Shown: piece by piece, positions 1 through 7,852 of the stretch
Layout of the letters: each line of letters starts with the position of its first letter
How positions within the stretch are numbered: the stretch's first letter is position 1
NCBI GenBank assembly: GCA_022824105.1
Contig: JAJEAZ010000309.1
Coordinates: forward strand, 1-35,152
DNA length: 35,152 bases
Direction: 5' to 3'
From: Alphaproteobacteria bacterium
GTDB lineage: Bacteria > Pseudomonadota > Alphaproteobacteria > Bin95
The notes under the pieces: generated by a model
The model's database searches: none
Seen by the model: the letters and a program-made list of their open reading frames with translations, nothing else
What the model was told of the DNA's origin: nothing
Position numbers and translations under genes: made by a program

Positions 1-44
1 GCCATCGCGCGTTCGCGCAAATCCATCGAAATCGGACGGGTCAT
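1..44 (-). CDS. IS630-family transposase, N-terminal fragment cut by window edge
   Basis: Only the first 14 codons and part of the next lie in the window, reading MTRPISMDLRERAM from the ATG at 44 leftwards. The pattern (R-P-x-S-x-D-L-R-E-R) is the usual opening of IS630/Tc1-type transposases, just before their N-terminal helix-turn-helix. A strong purine-rich ribosome binding site (GGGGAGG) lies about 9 bases upstream of the start. Nothing in the visible part is broken, so the gene may be intact outside the window. Between its start and the next gene (45-330) is a non-coding stretch that should contain the IS end, but I could not fix the terminal repeat. A CGCGCT/AGCGCG palindrome near 130-145 is one candidate border. 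Confidence 0.75.
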   Translation of the reverse strand, partial: MTRPISMDLRERAM

Positions 45-190
45 CCCTCAAGCCTCCCCTGTCGTCGCAAAGACAGGGAATCAACTCAAGCCAACCAAGG
101 GAATCCCCTTTCGATTCACAATCGAGTCATCGCGCTCTAGCGCGCCGTCGACGCCCGAGGTTTCAGCGCTTGGCCGGCCTCCGTCGCCAG

Positions 191-229
191 CCGGATTTCT
201 CCACTCGCTTCGCTTCGGTCGAAATGACG
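191..229. repeat. REP-like short palindromic repeat
   Basis: The segment has ATTTC at its left side and GAAAT at its right, around a C/T-rich centre with two CTTCG words. This is the style of the dispersed 'TTTCTC...GAAATGA' intergenic repeats found in many proteobacterial genomes. It lies in the non-coding gap between the transposase start and the GFA gene. The family assignment is by eye only. Confidence 0.35.
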
Positions 230-260
230 GTTGAGGCAAGCGGCGCGCCCGGCGCGGTCT

Positions 261-293
261 CCCCTTTTTCAGAGCAATCCTCTGAAGCGGGGA
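261..293 (-). terminator. Hairpin downstream of the tct/GFA operon
   Basis: TTCAGAG (268-274) and CTCTGAA (280-286) form a perfect 7-bp stem with a 5-base loop, flanked by CCCC/GGGG that can extend it. It lies 38-70 bases past the GFA stop codon, where a transcript running leftwards would end. No U-tract follows on the minus strand, so it may stop transcription poorly or only protect the 3' end of the RNA. Confidence 0.35.
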
Positions 294-330
294 AGAATCG
301 GGTCCGGCCTGCCGCCGGCGCGCCGGGCGG

Positions 331-759
331 CTACCCGGCTTCCCCGAACTCGCGCGTGTCGGGCAGGATATCGGCGACGTCGGGCCGTGAGCGGTAGATC
401 CGCTTCTGCGGCGCCGCGAAAATGTCGAAGTCCTTCAGGCAGCGGGTGTTGACCGCCCAGCCGTCGAACGGAACGGAGCCGGTGTCGACCTCGTCCTGGG
501 TCGGCATGCTGGTCCGGCGGAACGGCAGGATCCCGCAGACCGGGCAGAAATAGTCCCTCCCCGTGTAGGATCCCCACTGGTAGAGGGTCAGTTCGGACAG
601 CGGCGTGTGGATTTTGACCGCTTCCGCCGGCATCCGATGGATGAGCGCGCCGCGCACCCGGCAGATCGAGCAATCGCAGACCCGGACATGGTCGATGTCG
701 GCGGTGACCTCGAAGCGGACCTTTCCGCAGTGGCAGGCGCCGTCGTAGGTTTTCTTCAT
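331..759 (-). CDS. GFA-family (CENP-V/GFA domain) zinc protein
   Basis: The 142-residue protein fills the small GFA domain. The cysteine pattern is C9-x-C11, C28-x-C30-x2-C33 and C72-x2-C75, the set that binds structural and catalytic zinc in the glutathione-dependent formaldehyde-activating enzyme (Gfa) family. Most members are not proven formaldehyde enzymes and act on unknown thiol adducts, so I name only the family. The gene starts 18 bases after the tctA stop and is probably the last gene of that operon. Its ribosome binding site is weak (CCGGAAACC), which suggests translation is helped by tctA. A role on the imported carboxylate, or in thiol-linked detoxification, is inference from position. 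Confidence 0.88.
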   Translation of the reverse strand: MKKTYDGACHCGKVRFEVTADIDHVRVCDCSICRVRGALIHRMPAEAVKIHTPLSELTLYQWGSYTGRDYFCPVCGILPFRRTSMPTQDEVDTGSVPFDGWAVNTRCLKDFDIFAAPQKRIYRSRPDVADILPDTREFGEAG

Positions 760-777
760 GGCGGGTTTCCGGAACGG

Positions 778-2286
778 TTAGTCGGGCGGGCCGTTTGCCG
801 GGCGGCGCTTCCGGCCCAGCCAATAGGCCGTCAGGACCGCGAGCGCCAGCAGGGCGATCGCCACGGGATGGTCGAGCATGACGGAGAATTCGCCGTCGAT
901 CAGGGTCAGCGACTGGTTGAGCGACAGTTCGAACCGGTTGCCGAGGAAGAAGGCGATGATGAAGATGACGACCGAATAGCCGAGCGCCGTCATCGCATAG
1001 CCGACCGCCGCAAAGACCAGCATGACGGCGACGCCGAACAGCGTGCCGGTCGACAGGTAGACGCCGACGATGCACAGCACGATGGCGGACGGGAAGATCA
1101 CCGATTCCGGCGCCCGGATCACGAAGGCCCACAGGCGGAGGCCGACCAGGCCGATCCAGAAATTGCAGAAGTTGGCCATGATCATGGCGCCGAACAGGCC
1201 GTAGATCAGGCGCGCCTGCTGTTCGAACAGCAGAGGGCCGGGCTGGATGCCGTGAATGATCAGCGCCCCGATGATGAGCGCCGCCGAAACGCTGCCGGGA
1301 ATGCCGAGCGTCAGCATCGGGATCATGTTGGCGCCCATCACGGCGGAATTGGCGGATTCGGTCGCCGCGATACCGTGGATGTTGCCCTTGCCGAAGGTTT
1401 CCGGCTCCCGGCTGGTCTGCTTGGCCGAGGCGTAGCTCATGAAGGACGCCGCCGTCGTGCCGATGCCCGGCGCCGCGCCCAGCAGCGTGCCGATCACCGC
1501 GCCGCGGGCGATGGTGAACCGGCAGCCCCAGTATTCCGCCCAGCTCACCCGCCTGTCCTCGCGCGGCTGGTTCCGGTCGAAGGTGATCGCGGCCGTGATC
1601 TTCTCCCGCTTCGCGGCGAGCCGGCGGAAGATTTCGGCGGCGGCCAGCATACCGATGGCGACCGACGCGATCGGCAGCCCGTCGAACAGGTCCGGCACGC
1701 CGAAGATGAAACGCGGGCTCGAATGCTCCGGGTCCAGCCCGATAGAAGCGCAGAGCAGGCCGAGCGCCGCCGCGACGATCCCCTTCGCCAGCGACTTGCC
1801 GATCAGCCCCGCGATCACGGCGAAGGCGAAGATGAGCAGGCAGACGATCTCGATCGGCCCCATCATCAGGGCGACCAGGGCGAGCGGCGGCGACACCGTG
1901 ATCAGGACGATGTCGCTGAACGTGTCGCCGGTGACCGAGGAATAGAGCGCCATCTTCGCCGCCTTCAGCGGCCGGCCTTTCTTCGCCAGCGGGTGCCCGT
2001 CCAGGGCGGTCGCCGCGGCGTCGGGCGTTCCCGGCGTGTTGATCAGGATGGCCGGAATGGCGGCGCCGACCAGGCCGCCCTTGTTGATCCCGACCAGGAA
2101 CGCGATGCCCGAAAGCGGGCTGAGGGCAAAGGTAAAGGGGATCGCAAGCGCGATGGTGATGACCGGGCCGATGCCGGGCACCGCGCCGACGAACTGGCCG
2201 ACCGCGACGCCGAAGATCACGAACAGGATGTTGACGGGCGTAACGGCGTCGCCGAGGCCGGCCAGTATGGTCGCGATGTCAAACAT
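778..2286 (-). CDS. tctA: Tripartite tricarboxylate transporter large permease TctA
   Basis: This 502-residue polytopic inner-membrane protein matches the TctA family in length and motifs. Near residues 35-42 is the G-x-x-P-G-I-G-P loop. The conserved NTPGTPDAAATALDGHPLAKK stretch is at about 83-103, and a second P-G-I-G motif appears mid-protein, as expected for an internally duplicated transporter. With TctB and the periplasmic TctC it would import a carboxylate using an ion gradient. The ATG at 2286 is chosen because the N-terminus aligns with the family. It has no visible ribosome binding site, and the bases before it are three copies of a 14-bp repeat that overlap the tctB stop, suggesting coupling by reinitiation. 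Substrate cannot be read from sequence. Confidence 0.95.
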   Translation of the reverse strand: MFDIATILAGLGDAVTPVNILFVIFGVAVGQFVGAVPGIGPVITIALAIPFTFALSPLSGIAFLVGINKGGLVGAAIPAILINTPGTPDAAATALDGHPLAKKGRPLKAAKMALYSSVTGDTFSDIVLITVSPPLALVALMMGPIEIVCLLIFAFAVIAGLIGKSLAKGIVAAALGLLCASIGLDPEHSSPRFIFGVPDLFDGLPIASVAIGMLAAAEIFRRLAAKREKITAAITFDRNQPREDRRVSWAEYWGCRFTIARGAVIGTLLGAAPGIGTTAASFMSYASAKQTSREPETFGKGNIHGIAATESANSAVMGANMIPMLTLGIPGSVSAALIIGALIIHGIQPGPLLFEQQARLIYGLFGAMIMANFCNFWIGLVGLRLWAFVIRAPESVIFPSAIVLCIVGVYLSTGTLFGVAVMLVFAAVGYAMTALGYSVVIFIIAFFLGNRFELSLNQSLTLIDGEFSVMLDHPVAIALLALAVLTAYWLGRKRRPANGPPD

Positions 2287-2288
2287 CC

Positions 2289-2330
2289 GGCGGCGGTGTC
2301 ACGGCGGCGGTGTCACGGCGGGGGCGTCAC
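2289..2330 (-). repeat. Three 14-bp tandem repeats filling the tctB-tctA junction
   Basis: On the minus strand the unit is GTGACACCGCCGCC, with copies at 2317-2330 (two mismatches), 2303-2316 and 2289-2302. The first copy holds the tctB stop as GTGA. Each copy therefore opens a GTG frame reading M-T-P-P-P. In the first two copies that frame ends on the TGA of the next copy. The third runs M-T-P-P-P-D-V and stops at 2279-2281, just past the tctA ATG at 2286. The repeat replaces the usual ribosome binding site. Confidence 0.85.
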
Positions 2331-2743
2331 GGCAGCGGCCGGTTGAGCCACAGTTCGAGAATCGCCCAGATGCCGACCGGCAGGGCCGCGGTCGACAGCA
2401 GGAACCAGCGCCGCTCGCCCATCGCCAGCATGACCGCCAGCACCAGCGCCGGCGCGACATACAGGAAACCGATCTCCGACATCAGGTAGACGCCGCCCCC
2501 GACGATCGCCAGGAACATGCCGGCCCGCAGGGCTTCCGGACCGTCGAGGGGCGTGTCGCCGGCCGGGAAGAGCGTGTGAGACGCGCCGGCCACCATCAGG
2601 ACCCAGGCGACTGCCTCGGGGATGGTGGCCGGCTGTACCCCGCTGTCTTCGATCGCTTCAACCTGGTCCGGGATAACGACCAGCAGCAGGCAGAGGCCGG
2701 CCAGGACGCAGGCGGCCCCTGTCAGGCGGTTGAGCGACGGCAT
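2327..2743 (-). CDS. tctB: Tripartite tricarboxylate transporter small permease TctB
   Basis: A 138-residue hydrophobic protein with about four predicted membrane segments, typical in size for TctB/DUF1468. The first segment is near residues 8-25 and the others lie at about 48-60, 75-105 and 112-130. The sequence itself is poorly conserved in this family, so the call rests mainly on position between tctC and tctA in the normal order C-B-A. It starts 31 bases after tctC without a clear ribosome binding site. Its stop lies inside the first of three 14-bp repeats leading into tctA. Confidence 0.88.
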   Translation of the reverse strand: MPSLNRLTGAACVLAGLCLLLVVIPDQVEAIEDSGVQPATIPEAVAWVLMVAGASHTLFPAGDTPLDGPEALRAGMFLAIVGGGVYLMSEIGFLYVAPALVLAVMLAMGERRWFLLSTAALPVGIWAILELWLNRPLP

Positions 2744-2774
2744 GAGACCCGGCTGGGCCGGTTATCGACACGCC

Positions 2775-3731
2775 CTACTTGGTCGCTTGTAGCAGGACCT
2801 TGATCGTCTTGCGCGTGCCCTCCATCATTTTCTCGGTGTCGGCGGGGCCGAGGTCCGTCGGCGCGGTCTTCATCGTATTCGCCAGGAACTTGGTCATCTT
2901 CTCCGAGTTGACCGCCGCCTTGATCGCGTTTGCGAGCGCCGTGCGCGCTTCGGGCTTCAGGCCTTTCGGCGCAGAGAGATAGAAGAAGGGATCGACATAG
3001 TAGTTCAGTCCCTGTTCGATCAGCGTCTTCATGTCCGGCGCATAACCGTGACGCCTCTGGTTGACCGAGGCGATCGCCGTGATCTTGCCCGCTTTGTAGT
3101 ACGGGATGTGTGCGCCGCCGCCGAACGCCAGGTCGACATGGCCGCCCAGCAGGGACTGGATCTGCTCGGCGCCGCTCTTGTGCGGCACCATTTTCGCCTT
3201 GATGCCGGCCGACCGCGCGATCGCGCGCATGATCATCGCCTGGGGCTTGGTGTCGTGGGCGACGGTCAGCGGCTTGCCGGATTTTTTGGCGTGCGCGATG
3301 AGGCTCTTCATATCGGTGTAGGGCGCGCCCTTGAGCCCGATAATGGCGAGCTGAGCCCAGACTACCGTGCCCAGATAGTCGAAATCCTTGATCCGGAACG
3401 GAATCTTCGCCGGACGGACGATCAGCTGCATGACGATCGGCATGTTCACGGCGATGCCGATATTGAGGCCGTCCGGCTTGGCGCGGGACAGACCGGACAG
3501 CATGGCGACGCCGCCGCCGCCCGGCCGGTTCTTGACCACGATGTTCCAGCCGGTGTCCTTCTCCATCCGGTCGGCGAGCAGGCGGGCCAGCGTGTCCGTA
3601 ATGCCGCCGGCGCCGAAAGCGACCGAAAGGGTGATCGGGCCGCCCGGTTTCCAGTCGGCGGCCTGGGCCGGGGCGGTGGCGAGGGCGGCCAGAACGGCGG
3701 CCGAAGCGGCGAATTTCATTAACCTGGGCAT
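2775..3731 (-). CDS. tctC: Periplasmic tricarboxylate-binding protein TctC (Bug family)
   Basis: The 318-residue protein begins with a Sec signal peptide (MPRLMKF, then a long Ala/Leu core and A-Q-A before ADWKPGG, cleavage near residue 24). It then shows the Bug-family signatures: a GAGGITDTLAR stretch that forms the carboxylate-binding loop, and V-V-K-N-R-P-G-G-G-G. It captures the substrate in the periplasm for TctAB. I moved the start from a longer open frame (to 3884) to the ATG at 3731 because that ATG has a GGAGG site 8 bases upstream and gives a clean signal peptide. It is the first gene of the four-gene operon. Confidence 0.93.
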   Translation of the reverse strand: MPRLMKFAASAAVLAALATAPAQAADWKPGGPITLSVAFGAGGITDTLARLLADRMEKDTGWNIVVKNRPGGGGVAMLSGLSRAKPDGLNIGIAVNMPIVMQLIVRPAKIPFRIKDFDYLGTVVWAQLAIIGLKGAPYTDMKSLIAHAKKSGKPLTVAHDTKPQAMIMRAIARSAGIKAKMVPHKSGAEQIQSLLGGHVDLAFGGGAHIPYYKAGKITAIASVNQRRHGYAPDMKTLIEQGLNYYVDPFFYLSAPKGLKPEARTALANAIKAAVNSEKMTKFLANTMKTAPTDLGPADTEKMMEGTRKTIKVLLQATK

Positions 3732-3800
3732 CGAAGTTCCTCCATGACGCCGGCCCGATCGGCCGGTCTGTGCAGGTGCGGGGAACCGGCGCCGTACCCT

Positions 3801-3836
3801 TTCGGAATCGGGTTCGGAATCGGGTCCGGAATCGGG
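3801..3836. repeat. Three 12-bp tandem repeats upstream of tctC
   Basis: TTCGGAATCGGG occurs twice perfectly (3801-3812, 3813-3824) and once with one change (3825-3836). The array sits 70 bases upstream of the tctC start in the space before the next gene, where the tct promoter would be expected. Confidence 0.85.
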
Positions 3837-3920
3837 CGGAATGCCGGCGCCGGCCGAATCCCGCACTGCCGGGTCATATCCCAACGCCCCGGCCGGATCA
3901 ACGGACGGCGGTCCCTCGCG

Positions 3921-4952
3921 CTATCCGGCCTCCGCCCGCGCCATCCGCTCGATCATGCGCCGGGCCTGGACGCCGGCGCGGTCGGCGGCGAGGTCGAGGC
4001 GCGGCGCGGCCGGGTCGAGGTCGAGATTCTCCTGTTGGCCGGCGATGACCGCCAGGTCCTCCTCGAACGCCTTGTGGACCAGCGCGAAATCGAGCTCGCT
4101 GAGGCTCGGGTCGTCGCCGGCGAAATCCTGCGCCTGGGCCCAGAAATAATGCGCGCTGGCGTCGGTCTCCGGCGTGACCGCGTTGAGATTCCAGGTCGTC
4201 ACCGCCCTGCTGCGGTCGCCTTCGCGCACGCCGGAGCCGGCCTCGGCGGCGCCGATATCGATGCGCACGAAGGCCGGCGGGGTGAAGATCGTGTTCATCC
4301 AGCGGTCGACCCGCGCGTCCGGCGCGAAACCGGCAAGCAGCCGGAAATAGGGCGGCACCGGCGTATCGAGCGCCCAGCGGTCGACCCGGATTTCGTCGTC
4401 CTCGATGCGGTACTCGACGGGAATGTCGCTGTCCGGGATCGCCGTGTCGGCGAGCGTCGTGCGGTGCAAGGCGGGCAGGTGGCTCAGGTCCATCAGGTTC
4501 TCGATCGCCAGCATGGCGTTGCCGGCGATCGCGAGGGTCTCGCCGCGCCAGGTCCAGTCCGGACGGTCCATGACGCCGAAATCCGGAATGCGGCGCTCGT
4601 CGGCCAGGGCCGGATCGCCCGGCCAGATCCAGATCCAGTGGTGTTTCTCGGCGACCGGATAGCTGCGCACCCGCGCCGACGGCGGGATCTGCTCCTGGCT
4701 CGGGATATGGACGCAGGCGCCGTCGGGCGCGAAGCGCAGGCCGTGATAGGCGCACTCGATCTCGTCGCCGCGGACCCGCCCGCGCGAGAGCTGGGCGTGG
4801 CGGTGGCAGCACCGGTCCTCCAGCGCGACCGGCGAACCGTCCGACGCCCGGTAGAGCACCACGGGTTCGCGGAGCAGGATGCGGCGCATCGGATGCAGCC
4901 GCCGCACCTCACGGTCCCACGCCGCGACGTACCAGCAGTTTTTCGGAAACAT
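3921..4952 (-). CDS. Rieske aromatic ring-hydroxylating or demethylating oxygenase (VanA-like)
   Basis: This 343-residue protein has the two parts of a Rieske oxygenase alpha subunit. The N-terminal Rieske domain carries C48-x-H50 and C67-x2-H70 as [2Fe-2S] ligands. The catalytic domain carries D155-x2-H158-x4-H163, which holds the mononuclear iron and bridges to the neighbouring subunit. Length and the opening FPKNCWYVAAW place it with vanillate O-demethylase/PobA-type enzymes rather than two-subunit dioxygenases. It needs a reductase partner, and none is encoded in the window. AAGGAG lies 8 bases before the start. It is first in a same-strand run with YciI and the NCS2 permease genes, though those lie upstream in transcription order. 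Substrate unknown. Confidence 0.93.
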   Translation of the reverse strand: MFPKNCWYVAAWDREVRRLHPMRRILLREPVVLYRASDGSPVALEDRCCHRHAQLSRGRVRGDEIECAYHGLRFAPDGACVHIPSQEQIPPSARVRSYPVAEKHHWIWIWPGDPALADERRIPDFGVMDRPDWTWRGETLAIAGNAMLAIENLMDLSHLPALHRTTLADTAIPDSDIPVEYRIEDDEIRVDRWALDTPVPPYFRLLAGFAPDARVDRWMNTIFTPPAFVRIDIGAAEAGSGVREGDRSRAVTTWNLNAVTPETDASAHYFWAQAQDFAGDDPSLSELDFALVHKAFEEDLAVIAGQQENLDLDPAAPRLDLAADRAGVQARRMIERMARAEAG

Positions 4953-5003
4953 CCCGTCTCCTTACTCCGGCCGCCGAACGCCTACGGCGCAGGGCGGAAA
5001 GAT

Positions 5004-5303
5004 TTATCCGGGGCGGCCGGTCATCCAGTCCCATTGCCGGATCTGCACGTCGGCGAACAGACCTGCCTTGCCGTAGGCGCTGTCCGCCATGAACGCCTGC
5101 ACCGCCGCGCGCGACGGCGCTTCGACCGTCAGGAGCGTGCCGACCATCGATTCGCCGTCTTCGGCGAGCATGGGCCCGCCGTTAAGGACCGTCACATCGG
5201 GATGACCCGGATGGTCGCGCAGATAGGCGATGAAATCCTGCTGCAGGTCGCTCCGCGTCTGCACTGCGCCCGGCTTGTCCGTACCGATAACCGCAAAATA
5301 CAT
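5004..5303 (-). CDS. YciI-family protein
   Basis: The 99-residue protein is a single ferredoxin-like alpha/beta YciI domain. It opens MYFAVIGTDKPGA and contains R-D-H-P-x-H-P and G-G-P-M-L-x-E-D-G-E-S-M-V-G, the conserved aspartate and histidine positions of the family. YciI proteins are linked to chlorinated-aromatic breakdown and other catabolic pathways, but the reaction is seldom known. The start at 5303 follows an AGGAGGGGAG site; the long upstream open frame in this phase lies inside the permease gene and is not coding. It lies between the permease and the Rieske oxygenase gene and probably shares their transcript. Confidence 0.9.
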   Translation of the reverse strand: MYFAVIGTDKPGAVQTRSDLQQDFIAYLRDHPGHPDVTVLNGGPMLAEDGESMVGTLLTVEAPSRAAVQAFMADSAYGKAGLFADVQIRQWDWMTGRPG

Positions 5304-5389
5304 GGCACTCCCCTCCTTGAACGGGCCCGTCCGCTGCCGGAAGTGGGCCGAACGGCCGCCCTGCCCGGTCGGGGGCAGGAACGGCCACG

Positions 5390-7189
5390 TCACGACCGTC
5401 CGCCCGAATCCGCCGCCGGCGGATCGACGCGCACGGTCACGATATCCATGTCGCGATACTGCTGATGGCGCACCGTGGATGCAAGGTGGCGCAACAGCCG
5501 GAGCGACACTTCCCGTTCGATCGAATCCGCGGCGCCGGCCTCGCCGAGCAGGGCGATTCTGTCCTGGAGGTTCGCCTCGCCCGTCGAGGCGACGAATTCG
5601 AGGACCGCCGCATCGTCTTCCCGGCGCGCGACCAGGAGCAGCCGCCGCGGCCCGTCGCCGTCGTCGTCGCCGTCGCCGGTGTCTTCCCGGTGCAGCAGGG
5701 TCAGCGCGGTTTCCTCGCTCGCCGCGTCGAGGCGCTCCGTCATGGCCGGGCCCCAGCCGTTCCGCGCCGCGAACGCCATGACGAACGTCCGGATTTCCCG
5801 CAGGGCCGAGGGCTCGAACGGCAGTTCGATCCGGCTGCGCCGCGGTTTCGTCAGTTCGACGAACAGGGTCATCGCCGTGGCGGCGAGGCCGCCGGCGATC
5901 ATCCCGTTCTGCAGCAATCCGCCGGCGAAGTCCGAAACGAGCTGCGGGAAGACCGCGCCGCTCTGGAAGCCCGCGCCGATCCAGAAGCCGAGACCGGCGA
6001 TCAGGCCCTTGCGGTAGTCCAGCCCGTCCCGGACGACCACTCTCATGCCGGTGACGAAGATCGACGCCATCGTGATGGTGATGAAGGCCGCGGCGACCGG
6101 CCCGGGAATCGCCAGGATCACGGCCAGCGCCTTCGGCAGCACGGCCAGCGCGATCAGCGCGGCGCCGAGCGCAACGCCGACGCGCCGGGCGCTGATCCCG
6201 GTGATCTCGATCATGGTAACGCCCGTCGGACGGTAGCCGAGCGGCATCGTCCCCGCCAGGCCGGACAGGAGATTGCCGGCCGCGTCGCCGGCCACCGCGC
6301 CCTGAACCGCACGGAAATCCACCGCCCGGGGGCCGGCCCGGGAAACGTGCTGGGTCGCGACGGCGCCGCTGACCGTCTGGACCGTGCACACCAGGCCGAT
6401 GAACAGAAAGGCCGGCAGCAGCGCCCAGAAGGCGGGCCCGAAGTCGAGGTCCGGGGCCGGCAGTTCGACCGCCGGAATGCCGATCCACGGGGCCCGCCCG
6501 ATCCGCGCGAAATCGTAAAGGCCGTACAGGGCGGCGACGGCCGAGCCGGCGACGATGCCGATCGCCGGCGCCCACAGGCGCAGTCCCCGCCCCGCCTTCA
6601 GCACGAGGCCGACGATGACGATCAGCGTCGCCGCGGCACTGAGCGGCGCAGCGAGCGGCGCCGCGCCGGCCGGCACATTCTGCAACTGTTCGAACATGAC
6701 CGGCATGACGGTGACCGGCGTCAGCATCATGACCGTCCCGGTCACGGTCGGCGTCAGGACCCGCCGGAACAGCGACAGCCGGACCGAGAAGGCGAGCTGG
6801 AAGAGCGCCAGGCAGACGACCAGGGTGGCGAGCAGGGCCGGCCCGCCCGCGGCGAGCGCGGCGGCGCTCACCGCGATCGCGGCCCCGGGCGTGCCGATGG
6901 CGATGGTATAGCCGGCGCCGAACCGGCCGGCCCGGAACGCCTGCAGCAGCGATGCCGCGCCGCAGGCCGCGACCGAGGCGAACACGGCCCAGAGCAGAAC
7001 GCTCTCGGCCTGGCCGGCGGCCCGAAACGTGACGGTCGCGATCACCACCGTGCCGGGCAGCGCGAGCGCCGCGATCTGGAGCGCCAGCCCCGCGGCCAGC
7101 GGCGCCGGGATTTTCGCGTCGGGATGGAGCCGGTCTGCGGAGTCCCGGCCGGATATATCGGCGGATGTGTCGGCGGATGTGTCGGTCAT
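5390..7189 (-). CDS. NCS2-family xanthine/uracil permease with extra C-terminal domain
   Basis: Residues about 25-445 form a polytopic transporter of the nucleobase-cation symporter-2 family. Visible marks are a Q-x-V-S-G-A/T-Q stretch and the glycine-rich S-G-L-A-G-T-M-P-L-G-Y segment. The remaining 150 residues are soluble, with an acidic linker (DTGDGDDDGDG) and an alpha/beta pattern ending S-L-R-L-L-R-H-L-A-S then I-V-T-V-R-V. This resembles a degenerate HATPase/anti-sigma-factor fold without clear nucleotide-binding glycine boxes. NCS2 permeases are usually 430-480 residues, so the tail is unusual. The N-terminus holds a repeated T-S-A-D from 12-bp duplications. GGAGGAG precedes the start. 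Substrate is probably a purine, pyrimidine or similar heterocycle. Confidence 0.9.
   Translation of the reverse strand: MTDTSADTSADISGRDSADRLHPDAKIPAPLAAGLALQIAALALPGTVVIATVTFRAAGQAESVLLWAVFASVAACGAASLLQAFRAGRFGAGYTIAIGTPGAAIAVSAAALAAGGPALLATLVVCLALFQLAFSVRLSLFRRVLTPTVTGTVMMLTPVTVMPVMFEQLQNVPAGAAPLAAPLSAAATLIVIVGLVLKAGRGLRLWAPAIGIVAGSAVAALYGLYDFARIGRAPWIGIPAVELPAPDLDFGPAFWALLPAFLFIGLVCTVQTVSGAVATQHVSRAGPRAVDFRAVQGAVAGDAAGNLLSGLAGTMPLGYRPTGVTMIEITGISARRVGVALGAALIALAVLPKALAVILAIPGPVAAAFITITMASIFVTGMRVVVRDGLDYRKGLIAGLGFWIGAGFQSGAVFPQLVSDFAGGLLQNGMIAGGLAATAMTLFVELTKPRRSRIELPFEPSALREIRTFVMAFAARNGWGPAMTERLDAASEETALTLLHREDTGDGDDDGDGPRRLLLVARREDDAAVLEFVASTGEANLQDRIALLGEAGAADSIEREVSLRLLRHLASTVRHQQYRDMDIVTVRVDPPAADSGGRS
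7159..7182. repeat. 12-bp tandem duplication in the permease N-terminus
   Basis: CGGCGGATGTGT is repeated perfectly at 7159-7170 and 7171-7182, with a decayed third copy at 7147-7158. Being a multiple of three, it adds the repeated tetrapeptide T-S-A-D to the start of the permease without breaking its frame. Confidence 0.8.
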
Positions 7190-7280
7190 CGCGCCCCGCT
7201 CCTCCGGACGGCCATCTGTTCGGCGCGGGCGGCGGCGTCCGCGGCAGGCCGTCCCTGCCGTCCCTGCCGTCGGGGGCGCG

Positions 7281-7709
7281 TCAGTCGGTCTTCGCCACCA
7301 GCCCCGCGGCCTCGATGCCGGCGACGGCGACCGCCTCGTCCTTGTCAGAGGTGTCGCCGGAGACGCCGACCGCGCCGAACAGATGGCCGTCGGGCGTCTT
7401 CACCACGACGCCGCCGGGCACCGGCACGAGCTGGCCGCCGGAGGCGTCGATCAGCGCCTGCATGAACATCGGCCGCTCGGCGCCCATCTCGCCGAGCCGG
7501 CGCGAGCTCATGCCCATGCCGAGCGCCCCCGCCGCCTTGCCGCGGGCGACCCGCTCGCGCAGCAGGGTCGAGCCGTCCTCCTGCTCGTAGGCGACCAGCG
7601 CGCCGCGCTCGTCCAGCACCGCCACGGCGAGCGGCCGCAGCCCCATCTCGACCCGCGTCTCCAGCGCCGTCCGGATGATCGTGCGCGCCTGTTCGAGCGA
7701 AAGCGTCAT
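7281..7709 (-). CDS. GlcG/HbpS-like heme-binding family protein
   Basis: The 142-residue protein spans one GlcG/HbpS (DUF336) domain. It starts with a helix (LEQARTIIRTALE) followed by the strand P-L-A-V-A-V-L-D-E-R-G. It ends with the signature G-A-V-G-V-S-G-D-T-S-D-K-D-E-A-V-A-x-A-G. Related proteins accompany glycolate oxidase and many catabolic operons, and some bind heme. Their chemical role is generally unknown. The ATG at 7709 has GGGAGGG just upstream; a longer open frame runs into the repeat-rich spacer and is rejected. It is the first gene of the leftward run that continues with the permease. Confidence 0.92.
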   Translation of the reverse strand: MTLSLEQARTIIRTALETRVEMGLRPLAVAVLDERGALVAYEQEDGSTLLRERVARGKAAGALGMGMSSRRLGEMGAERPMFMQALIDASGGQLVPVPGGVVVKTPDGHLFGAVGVSGDTSDKDEAVAVAGIEAAGLVAKTD

Positions 7710-7852
7710 GGGTCCCTCCCCGGTTTGCCGGGGCGAGTGTAGCGGAAGCGGGCCGGCCGGCGCCAGCGGGGGATGGGGGCGGGCGGTTCCGGTAGAGGCA
7801 GCGGAAGCCGGAGAAGGCAGAAAAAGGGCGTCGGCATCGGTTTCCCGGCAGA

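Noticed and set aside
607-2346. Long plus-strand frame (579 codons) opposite tctA and the GFA gene
   Set aside because: Antisense to recognisable genes, low-complexity charged translation and no ribosome binding site. The similar long plus-strand frames at 3744-5465, 5465-7465 and 9361-11517 were rejected for the same reasons.
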